A stretch of DNA of 64,000 nucleotides from Cladopsammia gracilis. Lineage: Eukaryota > Cnidaria > Anthozoa > Scleractinia > Dendrophylliidae. The notes below the pieces were generated by a model, which saw only the letters and a program-made list of their open reading frames with translations, was not told the origin of the DNA and did no database searches. Below, one piece after another: positions 12,101 through 28,400 of the stretch (its first letter is position 1; every line of letters begins with the position of its first letter). The DNA is taken from assembly GCA_022457155.1 (NCBI GenBank), contig JAJGOT010000134.1:1245001-1309000 (forward strand), read 5' to 3'. The translations under genes were made by a program, and so were the position numbers.

Positions 12101-15100
12101 TATAAGAACACAGATATTGAAGAATAAAGAAAACGGGAATATGTGTAAGCGATGCTGAGCGGAGGAAAACAAGCACTGGTGTTATGCGCTAGAAAATGTG
12201 CAACACGGCATTGCCCGGCGACAGAGAACACGCATCTGGTGTCATGCACTGGAAAACTTGAAGCCAGTTTCAAGCGTGTGAAAACATAAAACTGGTGCAA
12301 AGGGCGGGAAAAATGTAACCAATGTGCTGAGTGTAAGGAAACGTGTAACCAGCTCCAAATGCAAAACCTGTACTAGCAACCGGTGCCAAGCGCGGGAAAA
12401 CATGTAACCGGTACCAAGCGCGGGAAAACATGCAACTGGTATTAAGCACTTGAAAACTGCTCCATGAAGGTCCTCATCGCTGTTAAAATTAACATGTTTT
12501 ATGGTAACGTGTTTTCTCAAAGGCACTTTTTTTCTCCTTTCTTGTAGTTGTTTCGCGGCAATTTTAATCGCTTCAGAGTTGTGACGCATGAACTTGCTCC
12601 AGCAATCAGGACCAGGTTTGTCCGTTTCCATCCAAGGAAGTTCCAGAGCTATCCGGCTTTGAGAGTGGAAATTTATGGATGTTACTACGGGGGAGGTAAG
12701 GAACCCCGGGGGGGGGGGGGTTCTTCCATATAAAAATGATGGGGATGCTTATCGGAAATTTTCGAAAAACACTCGAAAGGGTATCAGAATCTCGTTTGAA
12801 AGGCGTGGTTCAAATATATTTGTACCCCTTAGAGGTATCAATTTTAAACGACACAAGAAATATTGTGTCATTTTTCGATACAATACCCTATAATGTACCG
12901 AAATAATTCAAATCATGGTTATTTTAGATTTCAGCTCCATAAGCGGTATCGATCTACAAATTTTGACCCCTAAAAGGTTCGATGAGCACCCCATCAGTTT
13001 TATAACGAAGCCCCCCCCCCCCCCTGTTACCACGGAACAAAATCTGATCTAGTGGAAACGCGATTGGCTTGAGCCTCAACAGCCGATAACATCATGGCAA
13101 AACTGACCAATGACAGCAACAAGCAGACATTAAACCATCAACTGACAGTTTCCATTTCGCATAGATAACAAAAATAAATGTGAATAAAGGGCAGTTACTT
13201 CCACTGTTTCCGAATCGAATTGGAATTTGGAAATGTTGGTTTTTGTGGAGGGAGGAAAACCAGGGTACCCGGAGAAAAACCCTCAGAACATGGACGATAA
13301 CCAACAACAAATACTTTAATCTTTAATCCACATGTCCACCGCGGTCAAAGGTCCGAAGCGTTATTCGTTTTATTTAGTGGGATTTTATTTAATATTAAAT
13401 GGAAATATGGGCAAGGGTGTATAAAAAATTAGTTGACGTTACTATCTTTTAATTTTTCTCAAAATGATGAGCTTTTTTCCGTTGAAAACTGACCAAAACT
13501 CCTTGCGCCTGATCAAAATTATGTTTGCAAATGGTGCCGACAATTCTGCAGTTCACAGTTTTTAAACGTTTAGACCTTTTTCGGTAAACTTTCAAAACGT
13601 TTGGTAAATTGACAGTGTATTGGCATTATATTAAACTTTAAACAGTGAAAATGACAACCTTAACTTTTTGGTACTTTGCTTAACTTTTGCAAATTTCTCT
13701 CGTTTGACCGCGGTTAAACCAGCATGTGGTGTCGTCACCGGAATTCGAACCCGGGCCACATTGGTAGGAGGCGCGCGTACTCACCACTACATCATCCCTG
13801 CTCCCTCTCTTCATGATTCCGAAATTGACTTCCGCTCAGGTTGTCAAAACGTCAGTCATTGTCAACGCTGAAATTGTTCCTCATTTTCTTTTTTTCATCA
13901 ACAGGTCGTTTTTGCGCGAACCCCGTCGGCCTGCAAAACGGTAGAATTAAGAACCGCGCCATTACAGCATCTTCGTCCCACAACAATTTTCATGCACCGT
14001 GGCTTGCGAGGCTTCACCGAGTCAAACGTGGCCGCTACATCGGCTCGTGGGCAAGCAAACAGAGGAACCATAACCAGTGGTTAAAAATTGACCTTGGTCG
14101 TGCAATGAAGGTTTGTGGTATTGCCACTCAAGGAAGGCAAGATGCTTCTCAATGGGTGACGGCTTATCGTGTTTACTACAGTTCTGATGGAGTGCACTTT
14201 GCTTCAGTGAAACATTGGTGGAACGCTATTAAGGTGACTATCCAAGTATCCAAGTTTTTTTAAAAATTTATTTTGAAAAAATATTGAAAAACGAAAAGCA
14301 CCTCATGAAAGAACTGCTGAGTAGCTTTCATTTGAATGGTCACATTTTAGGATTTCATCCACAGACTCAAAAGTTAGAACCACCTTGCAGAGCAAAATAA
14401 ACAGTACCACAGGAAAGTACTGCTCAGTAGCTTTCATTTGAATGGTTACACTTTAGTATTTTATCCACAGACTCAAAGCTTAGAACCACCTTGTACAGCA
14501 TAACAAACAGCACCACAGGAAAGTACTGCTCAATAGCTTTCATTTGAATGGTCATACTGTAGAATATGAACCACAGAATCAAATGCTGTAATAACTTTAG
14601 CTTGCACAGCATACTGAGTGAACAGCATAATAAGAAAGTTACAGAGCGTCCGTATTCCTAATAATAATATTAGGGAGCTTTAGCAACCACGACGGCTACG
14701 GCAGCGAGAACGACACAAAACAATAGGTTTAATGAGCGAAAACAATGCCTATGCACGTGCGTCTTACATTTTGGTACATTTCTTTGCCATTCCCTGCATG
14801 CAAAACAACAACTTCAAATGATCAAATTATAGGTTTTGTAGAGAACGTGAACACACGACGATTAATTTTGCTTTCTTCATTTTGAACTGGAAAGCCATCT
14901 CTACAAATTCAGCTCCTGGACAATCCAGTCACATTAGACAATTAAACTAAACAAATTGGAAGAACTGCAAAGTAGTTTAAAATAGCGCGAATCCTTTTTT
15001 CAAGTGACGTTTTCCTTTGCGTTGCCATCGTCGTTGCTTAAGCTCCCTAATATTTCTCAGATCACTCAGTTTTATGAATTTATTTTGTATTTTTCGGCAG

Positions 15101-17435
15101 CAATTCCAAGGCAACTTTGACAGGTATTCAGTCCGGACCCACTCATTCAAGTCTGCTGTATTCGCCAGATACATTCGTATCAACCCACGAGGTTGGCGCT
15201 CATGGATCTCCATGAGACTGGAGTTATACGGACGCCCATGGGGTGAGCATTTCCTTCTTTACTGTAGTTATTTGCGGGTTGCTACTATATTTTGTTTTAT
15301 TATTTGAAAAAAAATGTTGTTGTTGTTGTTGTTGTTACTTGTGAATATGCGAAGCCGGTTGAATGAATTGTAGCACTCGATCTTTACCTCTCGCTCTTGT
15401 AATCTACGGGATTTTTGACTGACACTTTGTTTGTATCTAATGAACAGATCGTTGTGACATGCCTATTGGCCTTGAGGATGGGCGCGTTCATAAAGCACAA
15501 ATGACCGCCTCCTCTTACAACAACGGGAACGATGCTCCGCGGAACGTCAGGCTCAACAGAGGAAGAGGGTGGTCCCCAAAGAGAAACGATAAAAGCCGAT
15601 GGCTGCAGATAGATTTTCATACCATGACTAAAGTGACACGCGTCGCTACTCAAGGAAAACGATATGCAAATTCCTGGGTGACGAAGTATTACATCAAGTA
15701 TGGAAAAACTAAGAGCCGACTTATCCCTTATCGCGAGGGCAGGAGGACAAAGGTACTATTTTATGTTGTAATGGATCACAAACTAGTTCTGCTTTGTCAT
15801 TAATTCGTTAAGATTACGTCTCATATTTCTATACTGTGCGCCGGGAAACATGGAATTAAGAGTAGGAACTTTTTCAGGCCAAGTTGCTTTTGACAGAATA
15901 TATAGCCCTTCCGACTGAAGATTACCGAAGTTATACTTGAGAACTTTCCGAAGATTGTCCAAAGTTCAAAAACACTGCTTCTTCCATTTTCGTGCAACTT
16001 GACCCGCGCCTGGTAGTGAAGCGCGCTGGTCTCAGAACACATTGCCAGACAAATTGCACCAAATTTCGCAGTGTGCAACGTTTTGCAAGACAAATTGCAA
16101 CAAATTTTTCTATGCAACATATTGCAAGCCAAGTTGCACCAGTGGTTTAAAAAATTAGTCAGTCAGTTCTACTCTCTGTAACAACTGTAGCAACTTTTCT
16201 TGAAACGATTTTGTCCGTTGCACGTGATGTCACCCAATGCTTTATGCAATTGGTTTCACAAATAAACTAAAGACTAAAAGACACCTTTCATCTAGATCCT
16301 TTACGCGATAAGTTGAACGAAGCTTGCGCAGGGCGACTTTACAAGACTTCAGAATTTCTCCGGCCAAACCGGTTCACGCGAATGGTTTCAAGAAATTCTT
16401 AAAACGTCCTTGCAATGCTATTAAAAGAAAGAAATTCGTGACTTTTAAAGAGGAAAGTAAAAACATTCAGGTGATGTTGCTGCCTTCCTCATCCAGACCA
16501 AATTGAAATTTAGAAATTATAATTTGGCACTAACACGCAAGCTTTGAACGAACATGATTATTTTCTTTTTCTTAATCCCTATATAGATTACTCTCTACTC
16601 TAATCAATTCCTGAAATAAGCAGAATTCAAACAGGGTAGGAAACGGTTAAAAAAGATGTATAAGCAACACTCTTCACTCTAATGTAAATCTATACGTATA
16701 AATTCTGTTTATAGATATTCATTGGAAACTATGACAGATATATTGTCGTCCAGCACAAGTTTGCTCGCCCACTATACGGACGATACTTCAGAGTTTATCC
16801 CGTGGCTTGGTATCATTATGTCGGCATGAGAGTTGAATTCTACGGATGCGTTTACGGTAAGATATCATATTATATACAGCAATTTCAATTAACGTTGTCG
16901 GATGAAAAAGGCGAAACGCCAAGGCCGCAAGGTAGTATGGGATTCTTATAGAATGGCTATTTACAACTACCCATACTACCTTGCGGTCTTGGCTTTGAGC
17001 TTTCAACTAACAACGTTTGAAGTAGCTGTATACACCAAATTGAAGAAACGTTGTCGGGTGAAAAGCATAAACCATGAACGATGCGACCCAAAGGTTTACT
17101 GGGAAATTAGGTAAATTAACCTTCGTCTCTAAAAAATACACCTTATATCAACACAAGATGCAGGAATGATGCTCTAAAATGTCTCAACCAAAGAAAACCT
17201 CTTGATTATCGAGAAATGCAATATTACTCAGCTTGCCAATGTTGCCTACCCATAATCCCATTCGGTCTCATCGTTCATGGTTTATGCTTTTCACGGGTCA
17301 ACGTTTCTTCAATTTAAGTGTATACCAGAAGCACTAACACTTGTGAAGACCCCGATATAACGATATTCTTCGGCACAGTTATAGTAAAACGAATAGAACA
17401 GAACCCCGATACAACGAACCACCGTTATAACGAAT

Positions 17436-17467
<32 letters not shown>

Positions 17468-20400
17468 ACAAAACTTTATTAGACATATAAACTTAAATAC
17501 AGTTCCCCTGCAAATTAGCAAAAACGCTATTCGAGGCAGGGAAAAGTAATGTAATTGAAAATAATAAAGGTTAGACAATATAACAAAACAGAAGCTGATC
17601 TGTAGAGTTACAGATTATTTTAAAGCGTTTGATAAAATCATGATATTGGTGGCAGACACGGGAAATAATCCCTTGACACTTCGTTATTTTGGAGTTCCAC
17701 TGTATTAGGCAATTTTCTGCCGGTGCCTTGTCAAAGCCACCTAACTCACTTGATGCTTATAGTTAATGCCGGTCGGTTAATCCACAGAACAAGCTGCCCA
17801 TGTAACTAAATTAATTGTTAACGGGAAAGTTTAACAAGCAAAAAATGGAAAAAAGTAAACCTTTTATGTGTTATCGCAAATTAACAATACATACGTTTTC
17901 TAGATTTAAAATTTTATGATGATTATTTGGCATCGGATGTAGGTTTTTTTAGATAAATGTTGTACTTTGTTCCGTCTGTTTGCCGCATTTTAAAATGGCA
18001 TTTTTATAATACTAAACTTCTTGAACTTTCTTAAAATACAGGCAAACGCTGTAATCAGCCTCTAGGAATGCAGAACGGCCGCTTGAAAGCACACCAGTTG
18101 TCAGCCTCCTCAAGCTGGGACATAAATCACGGTCCACGGAATGCCAGGCTCCATTCCCGCAAGAGAGGCGCGCGAGTGGGAGCCTGGTGCGCGCGTCATA
18201 ACACTCGGTACCAGTGGCTGCAGGTTGACTTTCGCCGCGCGATGCGAGTGGTGAAGATTGCTACTCAGGGACGACAGGACGCCCGTCAGTGGGTGACTCA
18301 GTATTATTTGTCCTACAGTCAAGACGGGGCGCACTTCGCTGAAATTAAAATCAATAGCAATCGAAGAGTAAGTAACAACACTTTGATTAGAAGTAATAAT
18401 CTAAGACGGGCCTAGATGGGGTAATTTATAATTACTGTTAAGGCGGGGGTACACGTGAATTTCAAAGAAATTTTAAGAGGTTTAAAGAAGGGATAGAAGA
18501 AAGAAAATGATTTTTGGAACACCAACAGACAGTTGACACCCACGTAAGAGCACTCCAGGTTGCTAGTGGACTATCTTGGTGTCCAAAATAACTTCAAATT
18601 CTAATTTTAAAACTACATTAAATCTTCAAAATTTCATCCCTAAATTTTACAAATGACCTTTAAGGAAAACCTCCCAAACATATCCAAAAGCCACCCAAAA
18701 ATTTACACCCCAGAACATAGATTCATAGAATCAGCAGAGAGGTTTTGGATTGCATGAAACGTGAACGAGATATTGCCATTCAAGCCATGTTAAGTAGCGG
18801 AAAAATGGCATTCTGGTGGACCCCTGCCTTGCGGTTTCGGGCGCGATACGATTTCAATCGTGTTATTTTCATTTTAAAACTAAAATTTTCGCGCCTACTT
18901 TTTGATGGAGTCCGAACACGCTGGTATCTTTTTACAACTGCCCAATTATAAGTGGTCATATAAAAAAGTGGATGAGTGAATGAATGAATAAGTGAGTAAC
19001 TGCAGGATTATAAGGATAAATGAATTAAACGCAAAACGTGCGCCTGTATAGAATAATGAAGCAATTTGCACGTTGGTGGTTTGACATGCTCAACATTTTA
19101 ATCAAATAAAAAAGAAAATGAAAAAGAAGAAAAATTAGGTTGCCCCGTGTGAGGATCGAACTCACGACCTTCAGATTTCTACTTTGGATTATGAGACTGA
19201 CGCGCTGCCTACTGCGCTAACGAGGCGACCACAAGTTCTTAAAGCATAATAATGCATCAAATATCGATAAAAGCATTCTGTTTTTTTTAAAAAACACATT
19301 TGCCTTGCTGGAAATAATCAAGTAACGATAATTAATTAACCCGTCAGTTTAACCCATTTATGTAGCATCTTGGCCTTGTGGAAACTATTGTTGGTTAGCT
19401 ATTACGTTGTGGTGTTGTTTTTGTTTATTGTCTTTTAGATCTTTTGTTTTACATCATTTAGTGAAAGAAACCAATAAACTACCCATAAGTTAGCCTATTC
19501 CCAGGCTTTATAGATAGTGGAGAGAGACGCCAAGGAAACATTTCGAGCGGAAAAAAGAAAACGCGAGGAAACTGGGGATAGATTGCGAAAGAACAATCGC
19601 CTCTCTCTCTTCGCGCCAATTCCCCTCTGTCAGCACTCGCCACCTATCATTTGCTCTCTACTATCTGGGTAGTCCTGCACTTGTCCAAATGATATCTGTG
19701 ATTCGCTAAATCAATAGATTTGTCCCGCTGGGATAAGGATTAGGGATAGGGGCATTGTTCAAGTAATATATCAATTGTATCGTTCGCCAATCACAGACAT
19801 CGTTTGGACAGCTGGTTAATCCTTTAACCACCGTTTATTTTTACAGTACTTCAGAGGAAACAGGGACCAAAATACTGTGGTGCAGCATCGTTTGTTCCCA
19901 CAAATCAAGGCCTACGTCATCCGAGTACATCCCTGGGGATGGTATCGACACATCTCCATGCGAGTGGAGTTCTATGGTTGTTCTACAGGTACAAAAAAAA
20001 AACGAAGTAGAAAATTATAGGTTAACTATGATATTCTCCTCTCCGATATCGTAGAAATTAAAAAAAATCAATTAGAAACTTAAATTAATTTCACAGAAAT
20101 TAGCTATATTGAGATATTGACCAATATTGTACGTGACTAACAATAAAGATGATCAAAGAGAGACGTTCAATAAGAAAAATGTTTCATCGCTAGTCTTTAA
20201 CAGGAGTTTGTAAACCATCAATACCTGGCTCACTGGTAACTGTGGTAATTACTAGGTAGTTTGCATATTTTGTTTGGCAGGAGATCAGAAGTGTAAGGCT
20301 TTTTTCTTCTTTGCAGCAGTTGTAGCTGCAGAAAAAATTACAATACAAATATTTGTTAAGGAGGAAACCTTGTTCAATTCTAGCAGATTAAATAGTATTG

Positions 20401-22453
20401 CAGTACCTTATTGCGTGATAAGATTGTGACTTGCGCCCAGACAATTTGATCCCTTGTCGGCTCCCCGGTACCCCCCATTGAAAACTAAACTGCCGAGTCT
20501 GAGCCGGTGGGGGGGCAGGGGTGAGTAAGGTGGGACAAAACTAAATCTCTTCTTCTTCTTAAGGTAACAACTTATCTATTTAACAAATAGATTCCATTTG
20601 GCCGTGTGTCTGTTCAGTTATAGATCACAGATGACGTCAAAATGTGGTAAGAACAAAAAAGTGGCACACGAGCCGCAGGCGAGTGTGTCACTGATGTTCT
20701 TACCACATTTTGACGTCTTCTGTGATCTATAACTGAACAGACACACGGCCAAATGGAATCTATTTGTTTTATACAATGAACAGAAAAGTAAAAAGAGTAA
20801 AATTACGAACTTGCCTCGTAGCGCTCGACTGTTCGAAGATTTGTTCCAGTTTAGGTATTTTTCAAGTCGCCAAGAATACTTTTCGTCTTGGTTTCTTCTT
20901 TTTCTTGCTCGTAAACAGCTCCTGCTAAACATTTTTCGAGGCTTTCACTTGCTCAATCCAGAATAATCTCGCAAACATTTTCAAAACTGTGCGCCATGTT
21001 GGACAAAACAAAGCAAACAATTTTTCTATGACGTCAGCCGTGCGTCTGTACTCTGATAGATCATAGGCAACGACCAATCACAGAGCACTTAGTATTCAGT
21101 TCATTGTATAATTCTACCTAAATGAACTTTCATAGGAGGCTGTTCGCTTCCACTCGGTCTGGAAGACAAGCGCATCACGCACGGTCTCTTATCCGCCTCT
21201 ACATACTACAATGCACACCTAGCACCATGGCATGGCCGGCTGAATCACCGCTGGTCATGGAGCGTGCGGACCAACAACCACAACCAGTGGTTCCAAGTGG
21301 GGTTCGTAGGCGTTGCCAGGGTAACAGGAATCGCGACTCAAGGAAGACAGGATGCTAATCAGTGGGTCAAACAGTATATCGTTTCATACAGCCCTGACTC
21401 AACCAACTTCAGGTTTTACCGGGAAAGGCGAGGAACTAAGGTAAGAATCGTTTTAAGCCTTAAGACTTTTTTACTTCTTTTTAGAACTCAACAGGTTCCT
21501 TTGCAGGGAAAGAGTTGCGTGAGGCGAGGCTCTCCCCAACCTCACTCTCTGTATTCAGACTCGCTCCAGTTCTTTTCCGCCGCTTCAGTATCCTAACGAG
21601 AAGTCCAAGGACTACTGCAAAGCTGATACAACGAGTAAATGTATTTCAAACAATATTTCGGCTGGCCAGACCAGCCTTCTTCAGGTTATAAGATGTTACT
21701 AAATTATAAAATGAAAATACAACATTATATAAAGGAGAATGTCTCAATACACATTAAAAAAAGAGGAGGGGCGGAAATGACCTACAAGATAATAAAAACT
21801 AAAGATAAGGCTAGTATACGTAAACTACAATTCATCCCGTCTGCTCAACCCACGTGGTTCTAGTATTTTCGCTCTATCTATTAAATACGACTCTCTGGCT
21901 TTTCGAATAGAATCCCGTGAATTGTGAATTATTTTTAGTGGAATAAGTTGCATGTCAGTGTTTGAATGGTTAGCAATAATCTGTAAAAGTAAACGTTAAC
22001 AGGAAAATTAGAGATTAGTGATAGGATCTGATAGCGGCGTGCCAGTTGCAGAACATCAACTGAAATGTTGCAATTCTTTAACAGGTTTTAAGTGGAAACA
22101 GCAACAGACACTCGATTGTTCATCACGATTTTGTTAAAGCACTCAACGCCGTGTACCTTCGAATTCACCCAAAACGATGGTACGGATGGATATCCATGCG
22201 TGCTGAGATTTATGGCTGTTATGGTATGTAAATAAGTTTAACGGCCTCCGTTGATACCAGTTTATGTAAATGGCTGAAGGTGTTACCCTATTCAAATAAA
22301 GATATCTATCTATCTAATGAACTTACGGATGATTCGCTTGGTCCCGAAGATACCAAAATTCATACATTCCCGGCCTCTATAATACAGACATATCTATAAT
22401 GCGGAAACTTGGGACTGTCGCTATGGCTTCCGTTAAGGAGGTTCGATTGGAAA

Positions 22454-22488
<35 letters not shown>

Positions 22489-25400
22489 ACAGCTGGATGA
22501 ACGAATAAGTGAGTGAATTAATCAATTGAAAATGCAATGGAACTCTAGTGTGTTTATGCCTGTTCATATTCCTGATTGCCTCTATACTTAATTGGTATTT
22601 GGAAATATTGGTTGTTATGAAGGTAAGAAAACCGAATTCCCTGCATGAGGAAAACCCTCAAAGTAGGGCGAAAATCAGCGACAAACGCAGCCAACTTATG
22701 ACACTGAGTCCTGGATCAGCTGGACCACATTGTTCAGTAGCTGCCGCTCCTACCGTTTCAGTGACCAACCATACTCTCATTTCCTCACACTCTCCCTGTT
22801 TTAGAGCTTTGAGTTTCTTATAGAACTTAGAGTTTTAGCGCTTAGGGCTGTTTTTACTTCTTTTGTGCACCAGAATATTTGTTGTTCGAGCAACTTTCCC
22901 CTGCCTTTGAATGTAAAATATTTTAGTTTTAGAGATAGGGGCATTGTTGGGGTTATTCATCTATTGTTTGATGAGCCAATAAAGCAACTTGTTCTCAGTA
23001 TGAGAGCTGCGTGGCGGCCCAAAAGTTTCGAGCGAAACCCAATTAAAGTTACATCGCGTGTTTCTCGCCGATTTTTGCAAATTTCTTTTGCAAACCCCCA
23101 AAGTTTGCTACATTAATTACTGATATTTTTAATTTTTGTTCTTCAGTGTCAGTATGCAACAAACCTCTAGGAATACAAAACGGAAGACTAAAGAACTCCA
23201 AGATAACAGCTTCATCCGAAGCGAACCACAAACACGCGGCTTGGCTTGGGAGACTGGGGCGAACCAATCGCCGAGGTTACGCAGGGGCCTGGTGTGCACA
23301 ACAGAACAATCATTACCAGTGGATCAAGTTCGACTTTTCCCGACCAATGAGGATCACTAAGGTGGCGACTCAAGGGCGATACGACTACGATCAATGGGTC
23401 ACACGGTATATAATGTCTTCAAGTGTGGATGGTACGCATTGGGCAACCTACAGGGTTAAAAGCCAGGATAAGGTATGCGAATGTAAATACTGCCACGTTG
23501 GGATGGGATGGTGTGAGGTGGAGGGGGGGGGGGGGGGGGGTTGGAACTGGGGGGGCAGGGGGTAATTTACGTTTTGGCGTAGGTATAGGTGGGTTCCTGG
23601 TTGTGACATGAAAATAGTAACGAGTCAATTCTGTGCAAAATTTTTCTCATAGTGGGAGATTTATAGGCAACATAGCGAGTCGACGAGAATTGACGAGAGA
23701 ACGCTTGTGAGTCAAATGAGACAAAGGCATATACCATAAATTCTCTATTAAACCCCCCTCTCAAATATGACCCCCTCTCCAATAAGCCCCTCTCTCAAAT
23801 AAGCCCCCCCCCCCAAATAAGCCCCCCTCTCAAATAAGCTCCCTCTCAATAAGCCCCCCTCTCAAATAACGCCCCTCTCAAATAAGCCCCCTCTCAATAA
23901 GCCCCCCTCTCAAATAAGCCCCCCTCTCAAATAAGCCCCCCTCTTTCCAATACCTCCCCCCTATTGGGGCAAGAAATTCGTAAAGTTTCCCCCCCTTTCC
24001 CTTCACAACCCAAACAATCAAAAATATAACGGCTGACTGTATAACCGGTACATTTGTACTGTTCCATTCCGGGCACACGAATTCATACAGACAGTACTCG
24101 CGAGCTTTTTTGGGGAAAAGATAACCGGTAGTTGTACTAAAAATGATCATTATTACGGTAATCAATGAGTGGTGAACTGCTTGTGTTTCGCTAAATTGTA
24201 ATAAGCCCCCCTCTCTAATAAGACCCCTATCTCTATTAAGCCCCCCCGCCCCCACCCCCTCAAAAGCACTTGAAATCAGTAAGCCCCCGGGTGGCTTAAT
24301 AGAAAATACTATATGAAGCAAGCGGCTCGTCAGCACAGTGTAGCAACAAGTTCGAGTGACTAACCTGACTGAGTTAGCACTTTACTAATGTGCACTTGGT
24401 TATAAACTCCGGATATGACCTCAAGATCATATGTCTGTCCACGTGCTTTTCGGCTTAATAGAGGATTTACGGTATCATATCATTTAAGTGTCTTTAAAGG
24501 CGGTAGAAAATTTTAGAGAAAATAATATTATCCAGATTTACCAGCCTCTTTTTCCTTTCTAAAAATCGTAGCTGACCCTATTTGGTGCCCAAATTAAAAC
24601 GATTTTCTTCATCCCCCCGAAAACAAAATTTTCCGAAAAAACTCTAGTTTTTAGTCGAATTTTAAAATTAATTTATACCGAGAGCGACAGTCGACGGGAC
24701 GGTGAACTCTCTTTGAAGTTATTTTGGTGAAATTTTGAGAACATTTTCTCCTTTTCAAAATGCGCGAAAGCCCAAAAAGAAGGAGAGTTTGAACTTTTAA
24801 CAATTCAACTTTTAATTCGGCCATATATTTAGGACCTGGGGCAGAATTTTGCAGATTTGGCAAGATTGCGTTACCGACGAACGCATGTGGTCGCAATTGT
24901 CATGCAGTAACGTGACAGATAACACGTGATATGGTACGCGGGAAATCGTGGCAAGGTTGAATTAAATCTGCTACAAGGGCTTGCATCAAGCAGAAAATTC
25001 GCAGATAAAGTTGGATTTATTTTCTCTCTAATCACCAATCGATGAGTTGAAAGACAACTAAGGCTGTAAATATATTTGGTGAGTTCATTTGAGTCGATAT
25101 TAGACTTGCTTTGTTTGCAGATTTTGCAGATTTGTCGATCGCGATCCTCACTTTCGCATGTTTATCCTTTCTTAATAATCCGTAAAATCATCTACCATTT
25201 TCAAATGGCTTTGTCCAGTCTAGAGAAAGATTATTTCAAGTTAGCGATGATTTCAAGTTCTTCAGTTTTGACGCAAAATTTGGTCACAATCGCTTCGAGT
25301 TTTAACAACACTGATTTGTTTTGTTTGTATCAGTAATCGAAGCAATGCATGAATGAAATTATATTCTATTTTAAACCAGAGACACGTTTTGACATCCGAA

Positions 25401-28400
25401 CCACTATTTTTGGCTAGTATAAGGCGATTTCCGGACATCTTGCAAAAGAAACTGCCAGAAAAGGATCTAAGAAACTTTATAATCCGAAAATGATAGAAAA
25501 TGATACGCCGGCGAAACAAATTTACCTCGTAAATTCATCCGATCCTTTTCACCGACCAGCTGTTTCTCCTATTCATTATTAGCAGTCATTTCTGTTCGGT
25601 ATTCGGTATGTTTGTTCGTAAGTTTTTGGCTCTGTTTTCGCTTAACACATTTTGTGCCTCTAGAATGCTTATTATCACCAGATAAGACTTTTACTAACCT
25701 CTATTTTGTTTGCAGTACTTCCAAGGAAATCGTGACCGTAACAGTATTGTCACGCACGCCATCAATCCTCCCCTTTTAGCGCGTTACGTTCGTATTCACC
25801 CAAGAGGATGGCGAAGTCACATCTCTATGAGAGTCGAACTGTACGGATGTCGAGCAGGTAAGGAAGATTTCCTTGGAAAATAGTACATTGTAATTGTGAA
25901 CTATTTCCCAAGAACAGTTTCGACACCTCTACGTGTCCTACGTGATCCTGTAAAAGAAGCCGTATTAAAACGAACTGCGTTCGTTTACGGCTTACGAACG
26001 TCCCGAGCTGTACATGCATATATTTCTTGCGCGTTCTGCTCTCCTGTTTATCTTAATATCTTTTTCGTCCTAAGAAATTCAAGACACTTTAAGCAAGATT
26101 AGGAGAGCCAGTGTATCTTCTTAGTGACCTTTTCTTTCCTTTGTGTTTTTTAACTTCTTAGTTAAAAAATCCGAAGGAATGGCCTATTTAAACTAGAAAT
26201 AAGCGGGCATACAGCAGATATGAAAGAGATGTCTGGGATATATGGTTTAAGAGCGATTTTTTTTAACGATACAGATCCGTGCGATATTCCTTTGGGTATG
26301 GAAGACGGCCGCGTCTCCAGAGGTATGCTTACCGCCTCCTCCATGTACAACCATTTGTATGGTCCCTGGAACTCAAGACTGCAGGCGCGAAACTACGGCT
26401 CCACGCGTGGAGGTTGGATTGCAAAGCACCGGAACGGGAATCAGTGGTTACAGATAAACTTGGGCGTGACTACAAGAGTAAAGAGGATCGCTACCCAGGG
26501 TCGGTATGATGCCAACCAGTGGGTGAAGTCATACACGGTGTCTTACAGTAACGATGGATCCAGATTCTTCCCTGTTAGACAGGGAAGGAGAGTCAAGGTA
26601 ACCATAAAAAGTTTGCTTGATCAGGGCAAACGCGCCCTTTTAAGGCGGGACTTAACCAAAATGCCATTTTTCCGCCACTTGACATGGCTTTAAAGGAAAT
26701 ATCTCGTATACGTTTCAAGCAATCCAAAAACTCTATGCTTATGAATCTATGTTATGAGGTGTTTTGTAAATTTTTGGGTATGTTTGGGAGGAAATTGTTT
26801 TTTTTTAAAGGATTTGTAAAATTAAGAGAAATAAGAAATATTGAAGATTTAGTGAAGTTGAAAAACTAGAATTTGTAGTTAATAATTAATAGACGGACAC
26901 AAGTTAGTCCACTAGCAACCTGGGGTGCTCTGGATATCAACTGTCTGTTGGTGTTCCAAAAATCATTTTCTTTCTTCTATCCTGTCTTTAAACCTCTTGA
27001 AATTTCATTCAAATTTAGGTTGAGTCGAGCCTTAACTGGTCACGAAACCTTGCGCGACTATTGCGTGATAATTCTGCGACGATTGCGTGTTGATTACATG
27101 ACGACTGCGTGATGATAGCGTGACGATGGCGTGATGATACCTTCTTTTATTTCTTTTAGGTCTTTCAAGGCAACATGGAAAGACAACTTGTTGTCTTTCA
27201 CAAGTTCAGACCTTCACTGAAAACTCGCTACATTCGTATCCATCCTAGGACCTGGTACAGTTGGATTGCCATGAGATTGGAGTTGTATGGCTGCAGATTA
27301 GGTAAGTTCTATTTCAACACCACTGCTTCACGGTAAACAGTCTCCGTGACCTGTCCTAAGCGTTTTGTTTAGGAGAAAGTTGTCTATGTAGTTATTTCTG
27401 GCGAAAGCGCACACGTATGCCGAGTGCGCTAACATAAATTATCTTTTATCCGATCCGGTTATTCGCGATCAAATCTTTTTTTCTTGATCTTCCTTTATTT
27501 ATCTTGTGCTTCTTATCTAAAATGTTTTTATGTATAGAGCAGTTTTCAATTGAGTGTGAAAAGTAATTATACAATTGCTTTGGTTTTGCATTGCTACGCT
27601 TTGTGATTGGCTAAAAAATCTCGCGCCACTTTCTCGACCAATCAGAAGTAAAACCAAAACCAAAACCAATCGTGACTTGCTCGCACGCGTTTTCCCGCGC
27701 TTAGCGCCGCCGACATGTAATTGCTTCGAGCTCTGATTGGTTCATTGGATTGTTTACGACTGCTGTGATTGGTCAGAGTAATTACTTTGGTTTTGGTTTT
27801 ACGACACTCAATTGAAAACTGCTCTATAAATCGTTGAGTTAACAAGCCCCTCCTCTTTTAACTCGTGAAAACGTAAAGCGCTGAACGAGTCACAGCAGAC
27901 GAGGACAAATATACAATTTTTTAGTTTAAACCCTGCGATCAGTAGGTGTCTAGTGCTAGCATCCCCGATATATATAGAGAAAGGAGATTCGAAAGGAATG
28001 AAAGCTTTTCTCCGTCTGTGCTCCCCTATCGTGCTTCGCCCGTGACATTGAGGCGCGGTCAAGAAGTCAAAAATTCTGGTGGAAGTTTGTCTCTTTAGTT
28101 TAGATTTATTTGCTTTCATCACTTTATGCGATTGTTTCTTCCTTTTTCAAGATATTAAAAATAAAGAAAGCTCAAAGTAAGCTTCTCGCCTTTCTTATGA
28201 AATCGCGATATATAAGCCGCGACACTGCCCCGTTAAGTCTCTGGTAATAGAGAGCTTAAGCAACGACGACGGCAACGCCATGAAAAACGTCACTTGAAAA
28301 AAGGATTCGCGCTTTTTAAAACTACTTTGCAGTTGTTCCAGTTTGTTAAGTTTGTTTCATGTGTCTGGATTGTCCAGGAGCTAAATTTGAAGGAATGGCT

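Noticed and set aside
16324..16506. 60-aa + strand frame in the D5 intron as a missing exon
   Set aside because: No discoidin or other motif, and D5 A and B exons already join in frame without it.
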